A stretch of DNA of 47,917 nucleotides from Candidatus Borrarchaeum yapensis (GTDB lineage Archaea > Asgardarchaeota > Sifarchaeia > Borrarchaeales > Borrarchaeaceae), in contig JAEOSF010000002.1 of assembly GCA_016840515.1 (NCBI GenBank), forward strand, positions 1-47,917, written 5' to 3'. The notes beneath the pieces are model-generated. The model was not told the DNA's origin. It was given only the letters and a program-made list of their open reading frames with translations, and made no database searches. Position numbers and translations under genes: made by a program. Positions 35,446-43,425 of this stretch are shown here, piece after piece; position 1 is the stretch's first letter; each line of letters begins with the position of its first letter.

Positions 35446-36588
35446 ATGAGACGAACTTAAAAATATCGCCTGTACCCGACCACACAACAGGCGACTACTT
35501 TAACTCAATGGCTTACTACCTGTCGTATGTTGTATAATAATGCTCTGGCAGAGCGAAAGGACGCATGGCAAATTCGCCAACAATCAGTTACCTATTGTGA
35601 GCAAGCCAACCAACTAAAAACAGGCAAAAAGACCAACCAATTCTTGAAAAGGGTTCATTCACAGGTACTCCAAGATACGTTGAGACGACTGGATAAGACC
35701 TTCAATAGCTTTTTCAGGCGAGTCAAAAGAGGAGAAAAAGCTGGATACCCACGATTTAAAGGGAAACACAGGTACGACTCCTTCACCTACCCTCAGAGTG
35801 GGTTCACAATCGATTACCAAAAGAAAAAACTTCGACTCTCGAAGATTGGAGCGATTACCATCAAATTACACCGCCCTATTCCGTCTGAAGGTGATATCAA
35901 GACCTGTACTATTAAACGTGAGGTAAACCACTGGTATACCTGTTTTTCGGTAGCACTTCCCGAGCCTCAAAATCAGAAAGAGATACAGAAGGCGATAGGT
36001 GTGGATGTCGGGCTGAAGAGTTTGTTAGCATTAAATAATGGAGCAACAATAAACAATCCTCGTTGGTTGAGGAAATCAGAGAAGAAATTGGCGAAAGCAC
36101 GATGAAGGAAAGATAGAAAGGTTAAGGGCTCACATAACCGTCACAAGCAGGGCAAAAAGGTGGCACGAGTACACCGGAAGATACGCAACCAGCGAAAGGA
36201 CTTTCATCACAAGCTCAGTCGGAAACTGGTCGATACCTATGACCTCATCGTGTATGAGAACCTCAAAATCACCAATATGGTGAAGAACCATCATATAGCT
36301 AAATCGATTAGTGACGCAGGCTGGGGACAACTCATGTGTTTTACAGAGTACAAAGCGGAGGAAGCTGGTACTTTAGTAGAATATGTGAGCGCCTATAATA
36401 CCACACAACTGTGTAGTCGGTGTGGGAAAATTGTGCCGAAAACACTAGCAACCCGTATCCACAGCTGTCCTTACTGTGGACTTGATGTAGCAAGAGATCA
36501 TAATTCTGCAATCACGATTTTACATCGATCAACTTACTATTTAGAATCACTATCATCAGGGCAGGGACTGCCCGTAGAGCCTGTTTGA
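35446..36588 (+). pseudogene. tnpB: tnpB with two in-frame stop codons
   Basis: Reading one frame from the ATG at 35446 gives a 380-codon TnpB with stops only at codon 5 (TAA, 35458) and codon 220 (TGA, 36103). Family features persist: the start KYRLYPTTQQ, RuvC Asp D187 (GVDVGLKSL), Glu E271 (YENLKI), Asp D351 (ARDHNSA), and the zinc ribbon CSRCG ... CPYCG. TnpB is an RNA-guided nuclease that helps keep IS200/IS605 elements in place. Both stops can be explained by single substitutions (Tyr TAT to TAA, Arg CGA to TGA), so it is a young pseudogene or has restarts. An initiation at 35527 would give a short N-terminal piece. Confidence 0.85.
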
Positions 36589-36649
36589 CATATCCCGTTG
36601 GGGAATGAATGATTCAGGAAGCCACACTATTTATAAGGTGGTAGTTCAC
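36490..36649 (+). ncRNA. Candidate omega/reRNA guide scaffold at tnpB 3' end
   Basis: The end of tnpB and the following ~60 bases contain a perfect hairpin GGGCAG-GGA-CTGCCC (36559-36573) and a second stem CCAC/GTGG (36622-36641), then AGTTCAC. In active TnpB systems the guide RNA scaffold covers precisely this position, and its 3' guide is the sequence flanking the element. Here the guide would begin near 36650 (inference). Expression is unknown, and the partner nuclease is broken. Confidence 0.35.
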
Positions 36650-36685
36650 GATAATCGAAAGAGGTAGAAGACAGGAGGTACTTGT

Positions 36686-37978
36686 TTGATTCATTCACCC
36701 AGTCAAAAGATCACTATAATTGATTCTAGTATTGCAGGTGTTTCTGGAGATATGTTACTTGGCGCGTTAGTCGATGCCGGGGCTAATAAGGCGAAAATTA
36801 AAAGACTAGCGGAAGTGATCCCTGAGTTTCTTGCTGATTGTAAAGAAATCGATGTGGTTTTTGAAAAAGTAAACCGAAGTGGTATACAGGCAACCAGGCT
36901 TGGTCTCAACATTCGCGAGCATGTTCATCATAGGGAAGGGAAAACACTCATGGAAGCATTAAATCTGATCCTTCCTGAATTTGACCTGTCTAAAGAGGCA
37001 AATAATTTTGCAATCAATTCATTAAAAACGTTAATTCAAACAGAAGCCGCTGTTCATAATGAACCCTTTGATCACGTTCATCTTCATGAAGCGGGCTCAG
37101 CAGATACAATTATTGATGTAGCTGGAATCGCAATTGCTCTTGATTCTCTTGATTTGTTCAATTCAAAGGTTTATGGAACACCTCCTTCCATTGGCGGAGG
37201 TATAATTAAAATTGATCATGGAACGTATCCCGTGCCACCACCCGCAACAAGTAGAATATTGAAAGACTATAATATCCCCTTTAAGGGAGGACCCGTTGAA
37301 AAAGAGTTGGTAACGCCAACTGGTATTTCAATATTAGCGAATCTTGTAACAGAATTTACACCACTGTACCCTCCAATGAGAATTAACACAGAAGGATATG
37401 GCGCAGGAAAATATGAATTCCATGGAATTCCAAATGTTACACGAATTATCATTGGAGAAGCAATGTCACTTAAATTTTTTAAGGATGAGATAATTAAACT
37501 CGAAACTAATGTTGATGATGTTACAGGTGAGATCTTAGGCTATACGATGAATAAGCTGCTACAGTATGGTGCATTAGATGTTAGTTATTTGAACACCGTC
37601 ACAAAAAAGAATCGTCCGGGTTATTTAATCTCTGTGATTTCAAAACCAAAAGATAGCCTCAAGTTAGCGTCCATTTTATTCGAAGAAACGGGTACACTTG
37701 GAATCCGAACCATCCCTGGCATCAAGCGGTTGATCCTTAGTCGCAGTATCGAGAAAATATCTATTACGATTGATGGAAAGGAGTTTCATGTAGGAATCAA
37801 GATTGGAAAGGATTCAGAAGATAATATTCTTACACTAAAACCTGAATTCGAGGACATAAAAAATATAGCTAAGGATACAGGAGAATCAATGAAAACTATT
37901 TCTGAGATTGCTTTAAAGAAAGCCAGTGAAAAATTCGGCACAGAACTTCAGAAAATGCACCAAAACGACAAGGAGTAA
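36686..37978 (+). CDS. larC: LarC, nickel insertase of pincer cofactor synthesis
   Basis: The 430-residue LarC is the CTP-dependent cyclometallase that puts nickel into the pincer ligand. Signatures are SIAGVSGDMLLGALVDAGA at the N-terminus, DHVHLHEAGSADTIIDV, HGTYPVPPPATSRIL, VTPTGISIL, and KLETNVDDVTGE at the start of the C-terminal domain. In some Lactobacillus species LarC needs a programmed frameshift, but here both halves are one frame. It starts at TTG seven bases after AGGAGG. The upstream promoter region abuts the insertion relic, so its control may depend on the element's right end. Confidence 0.92.
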   Translation: MIHSPSQKITIIDSSIAGVSGDMLLGALVDAGANKAKIKRLAEVIPEFLADCKEIDVVFEKVNRSGIQATRLGLNIREHVHHREGKTLMEALNLILPEFDLSKEANNFAINSLKTLIQTEAAVHNEPFDHVHLHEAGSADTIIDVAGIAIALDSLDLFNSKVYGTPPSIGGGIIKIDHGTYPVPPPATSRILKDYNIPFKGGPVEKELVTPTGISILANLVTEFTPLYPPMRINTEGYGAGKYEFHGIPNVTRIIIGEAMSLKFFKDEIIKLETNVDDVTGEILGYTMNKLLQYGALDVSYLNTVTKKNRPGYLISVISKPKDSLKLASILFEETGTLGIRTIPGIKRLILSRSIEKISITIDGKEFHVGIKIGKDSEDNILTLKPEFEDIKNIAKDTGESMKTISEIALKKASEKFGTELQKMHQNDKE

Positions 37979-38056
37979 AAAATATTCATTGTCAAAGAAA
38001 GAGCAGGGCTTTTATAAATAAATTAGGGAAAGGCTAGCGAATAGAGGGGCAAAAAA

Positions 38057-38347
38057 TTGAGAACAAGAAAAGAATTAGCGGATATTTTAAGAGATAGACA
38101 ATTAGAACGTGCACCAGAGATAGCAGATCAATTAGGATTTGACGTTAATACCTTTACAAAAACGGTATTAGAATTATCCGATGATGAGATAATCCTTTCA
38201 TATATTACCTGTTCGCAGTGTGGTGAGGCATTAGCCAGTTTAGAAGATGTTGATACAATTCTTAAGCAGAACCCAGAAACATTTGATGACTTTTGGGACA
38301 TATTACAGATTTTTGGATCAACACATGACTGGGAATCTTGTCGCTGA
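38057..38347 (+). CDS. Small acidic protein of unknown function
   Basis: The 96-residue protein begins with a helical, HTH-like segment (RKELADILRDRQLERAPEIADQLGFD), a second helix, CSQCGEAL as a possible zinc or Fe-S half site, and a final cysteine. The last third is acidic. TTG start with AGAGGGGC upstream. It follows larC by 78 nt on the same strand, so read-through from larC is possible. No family is recognised. Confidence 0.5.
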   Translation: MRTRKELADILRDRQLERAPEIADQLGFDVNTFTKTVLELSDDEIILSYITCSQCGEALASLEDVDTILKQNPETFDDFWDILQIFGSTHDWESCR

Positions 38348-38557
38348 GGAGATTTAGGTACAATCGCTGTAATCAATCCAGATAATGATTCTTTTGTAGA
38401 AAAAGTATTAGAACTGATATCAATTTAAATACACTATTATTGGATTATTTGATAAAATATCTCAGAAAGATAACTTAGAAATAAGAGTAACTTTAAAACT
38501 AGTTTTAGAAATTGCGTTGAACAAATTCAGTAACTATTTTGAATAGGCGCAAATAAG

Positions 38558-39101
38558 ATGTCAAATCTGGAAGAAATAGTGGCAAGAAACCTGAAAAAAA
38601 ACGCGTATACACGATTCAGTTTTTATTTCCCCCTCAGCTAACGTCATTGGGGATGTGGAACTAGCTGAAAATGCGTCAGTTTGGAATTGTGCAGTCGTAA
38701 GAGGGGATGTTGGACGCATAGAGATAGGTCGCTTTTCGAACGTCCAAGATTGTGCAGTGATCCATCCTGGATGGACTCGTGAAAGGGATACAGGGATTCT
38801 CTGCATCATTGGCGAGTATGTCTCAATTGCGCATGGCGCGATTATACACGGTGCCACTATAAAAGACAATGTTATTGTAAGCATGAACGCTACAATTATG
38901 AATAATGCAAAAATCGGCTCTAATTCTATTATTGGTGCAGGTGCGGTTGTTACACAGAATTCAGTCATTCCACCAAACAGTATTTGTTTCGGTATTCCTG
39001 CAAAGCCTGTCAAAACGGTGAATGAAGAGCAATTAGAATTGATAAGATGGAATGCGGAGGAATACTACAAACTTGCGCGAAGTTATTTGAGATTAAAATA
39101 A
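38558..39101 (+). pseudogene. Frameshifted gamma-carbonic anhydrase-like gene (copy 1)
   Basis: This is the first copy of the gamma-carbonic anhydrase-like gene at 42537. The ATG at 38558 opens a frame (MSNLEEIVARNLKK) that shifts within or right after an A8 run near 38594-38601. Comparison shows copy 1 is two bases shorter there (97 versus 99 nt from ATG to the VELAENASVWN codon), so residues up to the GDVEL strand are out of frame. From the GTG at 38655 the frame is intact (148 residues), with all three zinc-ligand histidines (VIHPG, SIAHGAIIHG). It is a pseudogene, a truncated protein made from the internal GTG, or an assembly error in the A-run. Confidence 0.8.
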
Positions 39102-39129
39102 TTATCTTTTTCATATGTTTTAAAGAGTT

Positions 39130-39480
39130 TCAAGATGACTTTTTCATGTCATTATTTTCCTCAATGGTAAGCATTATATCTGACTCTCTTGAAATCTTTA
39201 TGAAAAGATGTGAAAAAGAGGTTGCTTTGATATAATCGTCCCAGAAAACTCTGTGTACCGCTCTTTCGATTGTTTCATGAATTATTGTATTTGCCAAGTT
39301 TTTCGGTTTGTGGTTACATGGACTGTTCAAAAAAATGTAAATTGTATCTGTTTTGAGATCGTAGTATCCACATCTATTTGCTAGATATCCTGCTTCCTTT
39401 TCTACATATGGTGGTACTTTTGGTTCACGTATACCACAAAAAATTATGGGTAATTCATGTTCTGATTTTCTTGATAACAT
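39130..39480 (-). CDS. Small protein with HETIERAVH zincin-like motif
   Basis: The 116-residue protein lies opposite to the AOR genes. It contains NTIIHETIERAVHRVF, a His-Glu pair with another His six residues on, resembling the metal helix of small zincin-like peptidases but not strict HExxH. A preceding strand (YDLKTDTIYIFLNSP) matches the edge strand often found before such helices. Four cysteines are scattered. A DNA repeat copy lies directly upstream of its start (39508-39592). The assignment is tentative; the frame could also be spurious, although its composition looks protein-like. Confidence 0.45.
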   Translation of the reverse strand: MLSRKSEHELPIIFCGIREPKVPPYVEKEAGYLANRCGYYDLKTDTIYIFLNSPCNHKPKNLANTIIHETIERAVHRVFWDDYIKATSFSHLFIKISRESDIMLTIEENNDMKKSS

Positions 39481-39893
39481 TAATAAGACCTATATAGTAC
39501 AACTCTAATATGCACGTTTGTTCATATTATAGTATACTCTTGTGTTATAACTGTGCATATACACAAAATTACACTACTTCTTGGTACAAAATCTATCAAG
39601 TTCTATAAGAAGGATCCCCTGGCTAGCTCTTTTCTTATTATAGGATCTGTATGTTATATTTCATATTTTTAATATATGCCAGCCTGTGTTTTTGACATTA
39701 ATGCAGATCTTCTTTCTGAAACGATACTTGGTGGGCAGTTTTCCTCGATATGCACGTATATTCATATTATAGTATAATTATATATATATATAGCTTGTGC
39801 ATATACACATAATTACAATACTTCTTAGATACAAAATACCTTCGATTAGGAGGAATGTGGAAAAATATATTCAATTAGGAGGGAATATGAAAA
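39481..39893. repeat. Upstream region of AOR1 with two ~85-bp direct repeats
   Basis: A complex element occurs twice, at 39508-39592 and 39748-39837. Each copy begins ATATGCACGT, continues TTCATATTATAGTATA, includes TGTGCATATACACA (39552-39565 and 39796-39809), and ends TACAAAAT. TGTG-N6-CACA is a near-palindrome and thus an operator candidate. Copy 2 ends 56 bp before AOR1 and contains a TATA run (39779-39792). The ~155 bp between the copies look ordinary. The leader has a doubled Shine-Dalgarno module ATTAGGAGG at 39845-39853 and 39874-39882; the second serves AOR1. Confidence 0.7.
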
Positions 39894-41756
39894 ATGCGTG
39901 GATATATGGGACGTTGGGTCGATATAAACCTAACTAAGAAGACTGCCGATATCAAAGACGTTGATTATGATTTTCTAAAAACTTGGCTCGGAGGTCGAGG
40001 CCTCGGCGTGAAAACTCTCTATGATCGCTTGAAACCAGGAACAGACCCTCTCTCACCAGACAACATCATCGTTTTTGCAACGGGTCCGTTGACTGCCACA
40101 AGCGCGCCAAGTTCTGGGCGATATTGCACCGTTACAAAAAGCCCATTGACGGGAACCGTTTCTGACAGTCATAGTGGTGGAGACTTCGGTCATGCAATAA
40201 AAAATGCTGGATTTGATTATTTAGTCATAACCGGCAAAGCGGATAAACCTACCTGGCTATTTTTCGATGATGGAAAAGTAGAATTTAGAGATGCCGCTGC
40301 TCTCTGGGGTAAAGATTGTTTAGAAACGGAACGAGCAATTCTTGAAGAATTAGATCCAACTAACAAAGGAAAAACAATGGAACAGTTGGTACGTGTCCCA
40401 ATCGGTGTCTGCAGCATCGGACCGCCCGGAGAGAATATGAAGAGACTTGCCGCAATAATGAACCGATTCTACCGTGCCGCCGGAAGAGGTGGGCATGGAG
40501 CAGTTATGGGGTCAAAGAACTTAAAGGCTGTCGTAGCACGAGGAAAACAAAAGATCCCTATGGCTGATGAAGATGCATTCAAGGCAGCTGTTAAGAAGAA
40601 CGAAGATGAGGTCATGCAAGCAGGTGACGTAACGAAAAAAGGTGGTGGGCTATTTACGCTGGGAACAGCCCTTCTTGTCAACATTGTCAACGGCGCAGGG
40701 ATCTATCCTACACATAACTTCCAAATGGATGTATTTCCAGGCGCTGAGGTTACCTCTGGTGAATATCTTAAGGAGAACCGACTGATCAAGAACGTCGGCT
40801 GTAAAGGCTGCAGAATCATGTGCGGCCGCTGGTCAAAGATCGAAAAAGGACCGTACGCTGGAACCGAGATGGAAGGTTTCGAGTACGAAACGACGTGGTC
40901 GTGGGGAGCCGACTGTGGTATAGACGATATTGATTATGTGATGTCATGCCATCATGCCAGCAACAGGTACGGACTTGATGCTATTCAAGCAGGTACTGTG
41001 ACAGCATTTGCGATGGAATGCTACGAGAAGGGGATCATAACAAAGGATGACACGGGCGGAATCGATCTCAAATTCGGTAATGCAGAAGCTGCATTAGCGG
41101 TAGCCGAACAAATAGGCAAGGTCGAAGGACTTGGTGCAATCTTAGGTGACGGTGAAGAGATGGTCGCAAAGAAATGGGGCAAAGGCTCAGATAAGTTCGC
41201 CATGACTTCTAAGGGTCAGAGCATGCCAGCGTATGATGGAAGAGGCAGTAAGGCACACGGACTTGGATATGCAACATCTAACAGAGGCGCATGTCACTTA
41301 CGTGCATACATGATCAATCCTGAAATCCTAGGTGCACCTGAAAAACTTGATCGATTCAATCCAGATCAAAAATCAATTGACATGTTGATTGCCTTCCAAA
41401 ACTACAATGCCATGTTGGACTCTAGTCTGCTTTGTAAATTTGTTTCTTTCTCTATGACTGCTGAGCACTTTGCAAACTTACTAAACCCAATAACTGGTTG
41501 GAACTTCACTGCTGAAAGCCTTGATGAGTTCGGCGAACGCGTTTGGACTCTTGAAAGACTTTTCAACTACCGCGAAGGAGTTACAGCTAAAGATGACACT
41601 CTTCCGACCCGGATACTTGAGGATCCTGTACCAGACGGGCCATCAAAAGGACATACAGTACCATTGGCGAAATTGCTGCCGCAATACTATAAGTCTCGTG
41701 GCTGGAGCGAAAAAGGCGACATACCCGACTCATTAAAGGCGAAAGTTGGATTGTAA
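39894..41756 (+). CDS. Aldehyde:ferredoxin oxidoreductase family protein, copy 1
   Basis: The 620-residue enzyme belongs to the tungsten/molybdenum bis-pterin AOR family, which oxidises aldehydes (or reduces acids) with ferredoxin. The N-terminal pterin-binding sheet has WLGGRGLGVKTLYD and NIIVFATGPLTATSAPSSGR. The [4Fe-4S] ligands are C303, C306 and C310 (CKGCRIMC) plus probably C514. The length is normal (Pyrococcus AOR 605). The substrate is unknown. It is about three quarters or more identical to copy 2 by eye. The codons favour AAC, AAG and GGA/GGC endings and look richer in G+C than the neighbours, as in highly expressed genes. A T-run terminator follows, so the downstream small gene has its own promoter. 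Confidence 0.93.
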   Translation: MRGYMGRWVDINLTKKTADIKDVDYDFLKTWLGGRGLGVKTLYDRLKPGTDPLSPDNIIVFATGPLTATSAPSSGRYCTVTKSPLTGTVSDSHSGGDFGHAIKNAGFDYLVITGKADKPTWLFFDDGKVEFRDAAALWGKDCLETERAILEELDPTNKGKTMEQLVRVPIGVCSIGPPGENMKRLAAIMNRFYRAAGRGGHGAVMGSKNLKAVVARGKQKIPMADEDAFKAAVKKNEDEVMQAGDVTKKGGGLFTLGTALLVNIVNGAGIYPTHNFQMDVFPGAEVTSGEYLKENRLIKNVGCKGCRIMCGRWSKIEKGPYAGTEMEGFEYETTWSWGADCGIDDIDYVMSCHHASNRYGLDAIQAGTVTAFAMECYEKGIITKDDTGGIDLKFGNAEAALAVAEQIGKVEGLGAILGDGEEMVAKKWGKGSDKFAMTSKGQSMPAYDGRGSKAHGLGYATSNRGACHLRAYMINPEILGAPEKLDRFNPDQKSIDMLIAFQNYNAMLDSSLLCKFVSFSMTAEHFANLLNPITGWNFTAESLDEFGERVWTLERLFNYREGVTAKDDTLPTRILEDPVPDGPSKGHTVPLAKLLPQYYKSRGWSEKGDIPDSLKAKVGL

Positions 41757-41771
41757 AACCCATACAATCCA

Positions 41772-41800
41772 TTTTCTTTTTTTTTGTCTTTCTTTTCTTT
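41772..41800 (+). terminator. T-rich terminator after AOR1
   Basis: T9 at 41777-41785 and further T-rich sequence start about 20 nt after the AOR1 stop, with no strong hairpin. This is typical archaeal termination. Confidence 0.55.
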
Positions 41801-41889
41801 AATCAATTATTAGTTAACTCCATTTATGTAAAAACAAAAAAGCTTTTAAGGGATTTTCAAAATAGCTTTATTGATGAAAGGTGAAGCGT

Positions 41890-42270
41890 ATGATAACCCA
41901 TCGACAATTTAGAACAGTAAATATTCCAAGCGAGGTATTTTCGCATTGCGTTATTTGTGCGGAGCGCATGGGAATAAGTCTCACAAAAAAAGAAGTGTTG
42001 AAAAAAGAAGGGGATAACTTTGATGGCATTATAGAGGGCACTCAACCAATTTCTACAGGGCAGCTAATGATTCGAATTAAAGTTCACGGATGGCGTGACA
42101 CACATCATCATGGTGGCTTCTGGCCAACGTCACTAACTTCTGATGTCATGATTGAAACATTTGAAATCCAGAACGATGAAGAACTCCCTGACACTCCAAA
42201 TGTGAGAAATTTACACGAGAACTATAATTTCCGGCTGGGAAGGTACTACCTGTGGCATACATCCGGCTAG
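41890..42270 (+). CDS. Unknown AOR-associated ~126-residue protein, copy 1
   Basis: The 126-residue protein is found again at 45505 after AOR2. The two copies share GDNFDGIIEG/GDDFDGVIEG, VKVHGWRD- or IKVHGWRD-type strands followed by HHGGFWPTSLTSD, the ending EELPDTP, and YYLW-TSG at the C-terminus. The cluster HGWRDTHHHGGFWP could bind a metal or an anionic ligand. No transmembrane or signal segment is present. The start is set at ATG 41890, by alignment with copy 2 and by AAGGTGA upstream, not at the in-frame GTG at 41881. The family is not recognised. Confidence 0.75.
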   Translation: MITHRQFRTVNIPSEVFSHCVICAERMGISLTKKEVLKKEGDNFDGIIEGTQPISTGQLMIRIKVHGWRDTHHHGGFWPTSLTSDVMIETFEIQNDEELPDTPNVRNLHENYNFRLGRYYLWHTSG

Positions 42271-42292
42271 TTTTATGACGCTTGTCATAAAA
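42271..42292 (+). terminator. Perfect 9-bp hairpin directly after small protein copy 1
   Basis: TTTTATGAC-GCTT-GTCATAAAA begins at the base after the stop codon of the small AOR-associated gene. It could end or protect the transcript. No long T-run follows, so intrinsic termination is uncertain. Confidence 0.4.
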
Positions 42293-42418
42293 TTGTTCTA
42301 AAGCCATACGATCTTATGAGGAAATGGTTGATTAGTGTTACATCGTAATATACGAAATCTAAATGTAACTTTTAGACCATGTGAGGATTTCAAAATATAC
42401 TCCAAAAATCATTATGGG

Positions 42419-42461
42419 CTCATCTTGGACGGAGATCCATTCTCATGTGCAGAAAGATGAG
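42419..42461. repeat. Inverted repeat upstream of carbonic anhydrase-like copy 2
   Basis: CTCATCTT (42419-42426) and AAGATGAG (42454-42461) are perfect 8-bp arms separated by 27 nt, about 75 bp before the ATG at 42537. It may be a leader stem or an operator. Nothing else was seen in this 266-bp gap besides the hairpin at 42271. Confidence 0.35.
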
Positions 42462-42536
42462 AACTACTAACTCTATGCTATAAATAGTTGAACTATATTT
42501 TCACGAATTTATTGAAAAAAATTGGGAGTAGCTAAT

Positions 42537-43085
42537 ATGCCAAATTTAGAAGAAATAGTAGTTAGAAACTTGCAAAAAAAACCTCGTATACATGAATCGG
42601 TTTATATTGCCCCTACAGCTCACGTTATTGGGGATGTGGAACTGGCTGAAAACGCCTCAGTTTGGAATTGTACCGTTGTAAGAGGGGATGTTGGGCGCAT
42701 AGAGATAGGGCGCTTTTCTAATATCCAAGATTGTGCAGTGATCCACCCTGGATGGACTCGCGAAAGGGATACAGGGATTCCCTGCATCATTGGTGAGTAC
42801 GTCTCAATTGCTCACGGCGCCATTTGTCATGGTGCTACTATAGAAGACAACGTTATCATAAGCATGAACGCTACGATTATGAATAATGCAAAAGTCGGCT
42901 CTAATTCAATTATTGGTGCAGGTGCGGTAGTTACACAGAACTCAATTATTCCGCCAAACAGCATCTGTTTCGGTATTCCTGCAAAACCCCTAAGAATAGT
43001 GAATGAAGAACAACTTGAATTAATTAAGTGGAATGCGATGGAATACTACCATCTCGCGAAGCAATACTTAAAATTCCGACAATAA
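42537..43085 (+). CDS. Gamma-carbonic anhydrase-like left-handed beta-helix protein, copy 2
   Basis: The 182-residue hexapeptide-repeat protein is of the gamma-CA/YrdA/CamH type. The likely zinc ligands are H70 (VIHPGW), H93 (SIAHGA) and H98 (CHGATI), with the 5-residue HxxxxH spacing and the shorter first interval of the CamH/YrdA group that lacks Cam's acidic loop. Arg and Asp of VVRGDVGRIEIG and the gamma-CA-type NIQD are present. Reversible CO2 hydration is possible, but many YrdA relatives have other or no known activity. The start is ATG 42537, not an in-frame TTG five codons earlier. It is intact, unlike copy 1. Confidence 0.88.
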   Translation: MPNLEEIVVRNLQKKPRIHESVYIAPTAHVIGDVELAENASVWNCTVVRGDVGRIEIGRFSNIQDCAVIHPGWTRERDTGIPCIIGEYVSIAHGAICHGATIEDNVIISMNATIMNNAKVGSNSIIGAGAVVTQNSIIPPNSICFGIPAKPLRIVNEEQLELIKWNAMEYYHLAKQYLKFRQ

Positions 43086-43425
43086 TCACCCTATTACTTT
43101 TTTACAGACTTCATCTATACCATTCAGCGCAAAAATAGGTTTAGCATAGCGCGCGCTTTTTTTTGTGAATTTCGAAAAGTTACATTTAAAATTATATAAA
43201 GTCCATATCTTTCTGTTAAAAAGATTTTAATCAATTTCCGGCTTTTAATTATTTCAAATGTGATAATTGGTAAATCTTTTCCTCATAAATCGTTATGTAT
43301 AGCCATGCATATGCTCTTCGATGCTTAAAATCTTATATATAACTTGCATATATATAGCGTTTCATACTCCTTTTTAGATACAACTTGTATCTCAAAACGT
43401 TTTGAGTTAGGAGGAAATATAAAAA
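43086..43425. promoter_or_regulatory. Promoter region of AOR2 with two exact palindromes
   Basis: A self-complementary AGCGCGCGCT (43149-43158) with a T-run after it may terminate the preceding gene. Close to AOR2 are two perfect dyads: GATACAA-C-TTGTATC (43377-43391) and CTCAAAACGTTTTGAG (43391-43406), sharing one base. The second ends three bases before AGGAGG (43409-43414). TATATATA at 43348-43356 is the likely TATA box, 20-30 bp upstream of the first dyad. A TTAGATACAA element near this place is also found before AOR1 (39825-39834). The dyads sit over the expected transcript start or leader. Confidence 0.65.

Larger units (their letters stand above)
35332..36649 (+). mobile_element. Decayed TnpB-only IS200/IS605-type element
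   Basis: The element probably starts just after TTGAT at 35327-35331, the target motif used by ISDra2-like elements, and ends in or near the hairpin CCAC ... GTGG (36622-36641) followed by AGTTCAC. The left flank can fold (CCCCC at 35317-35321 with GGGGG at 35332 onward). The element encodes only a broken tnpB; no tnpA is present, so it is of the IS1341 type. It sits in the promoter region between larB and larC. Exact ends are inferred, as no uninterrupted copy is available for comparison. Confidence 0.6.

Noticed and set aside
36103..36105. TGA in tnpB as a selenocysteine or other recoded codon
   Set aside because: The position is an ordinary basic residue in relatives, a second stop (TAA) exists at codon 5, and no recoding signal is visible; simple decay is the better explanation.
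39779..39792. TATATATA run as a microsatellite or origin element
   Set aside because: It is short, lies at the expected place for the AOR1 TATA box and is part of the second promoter repeat.
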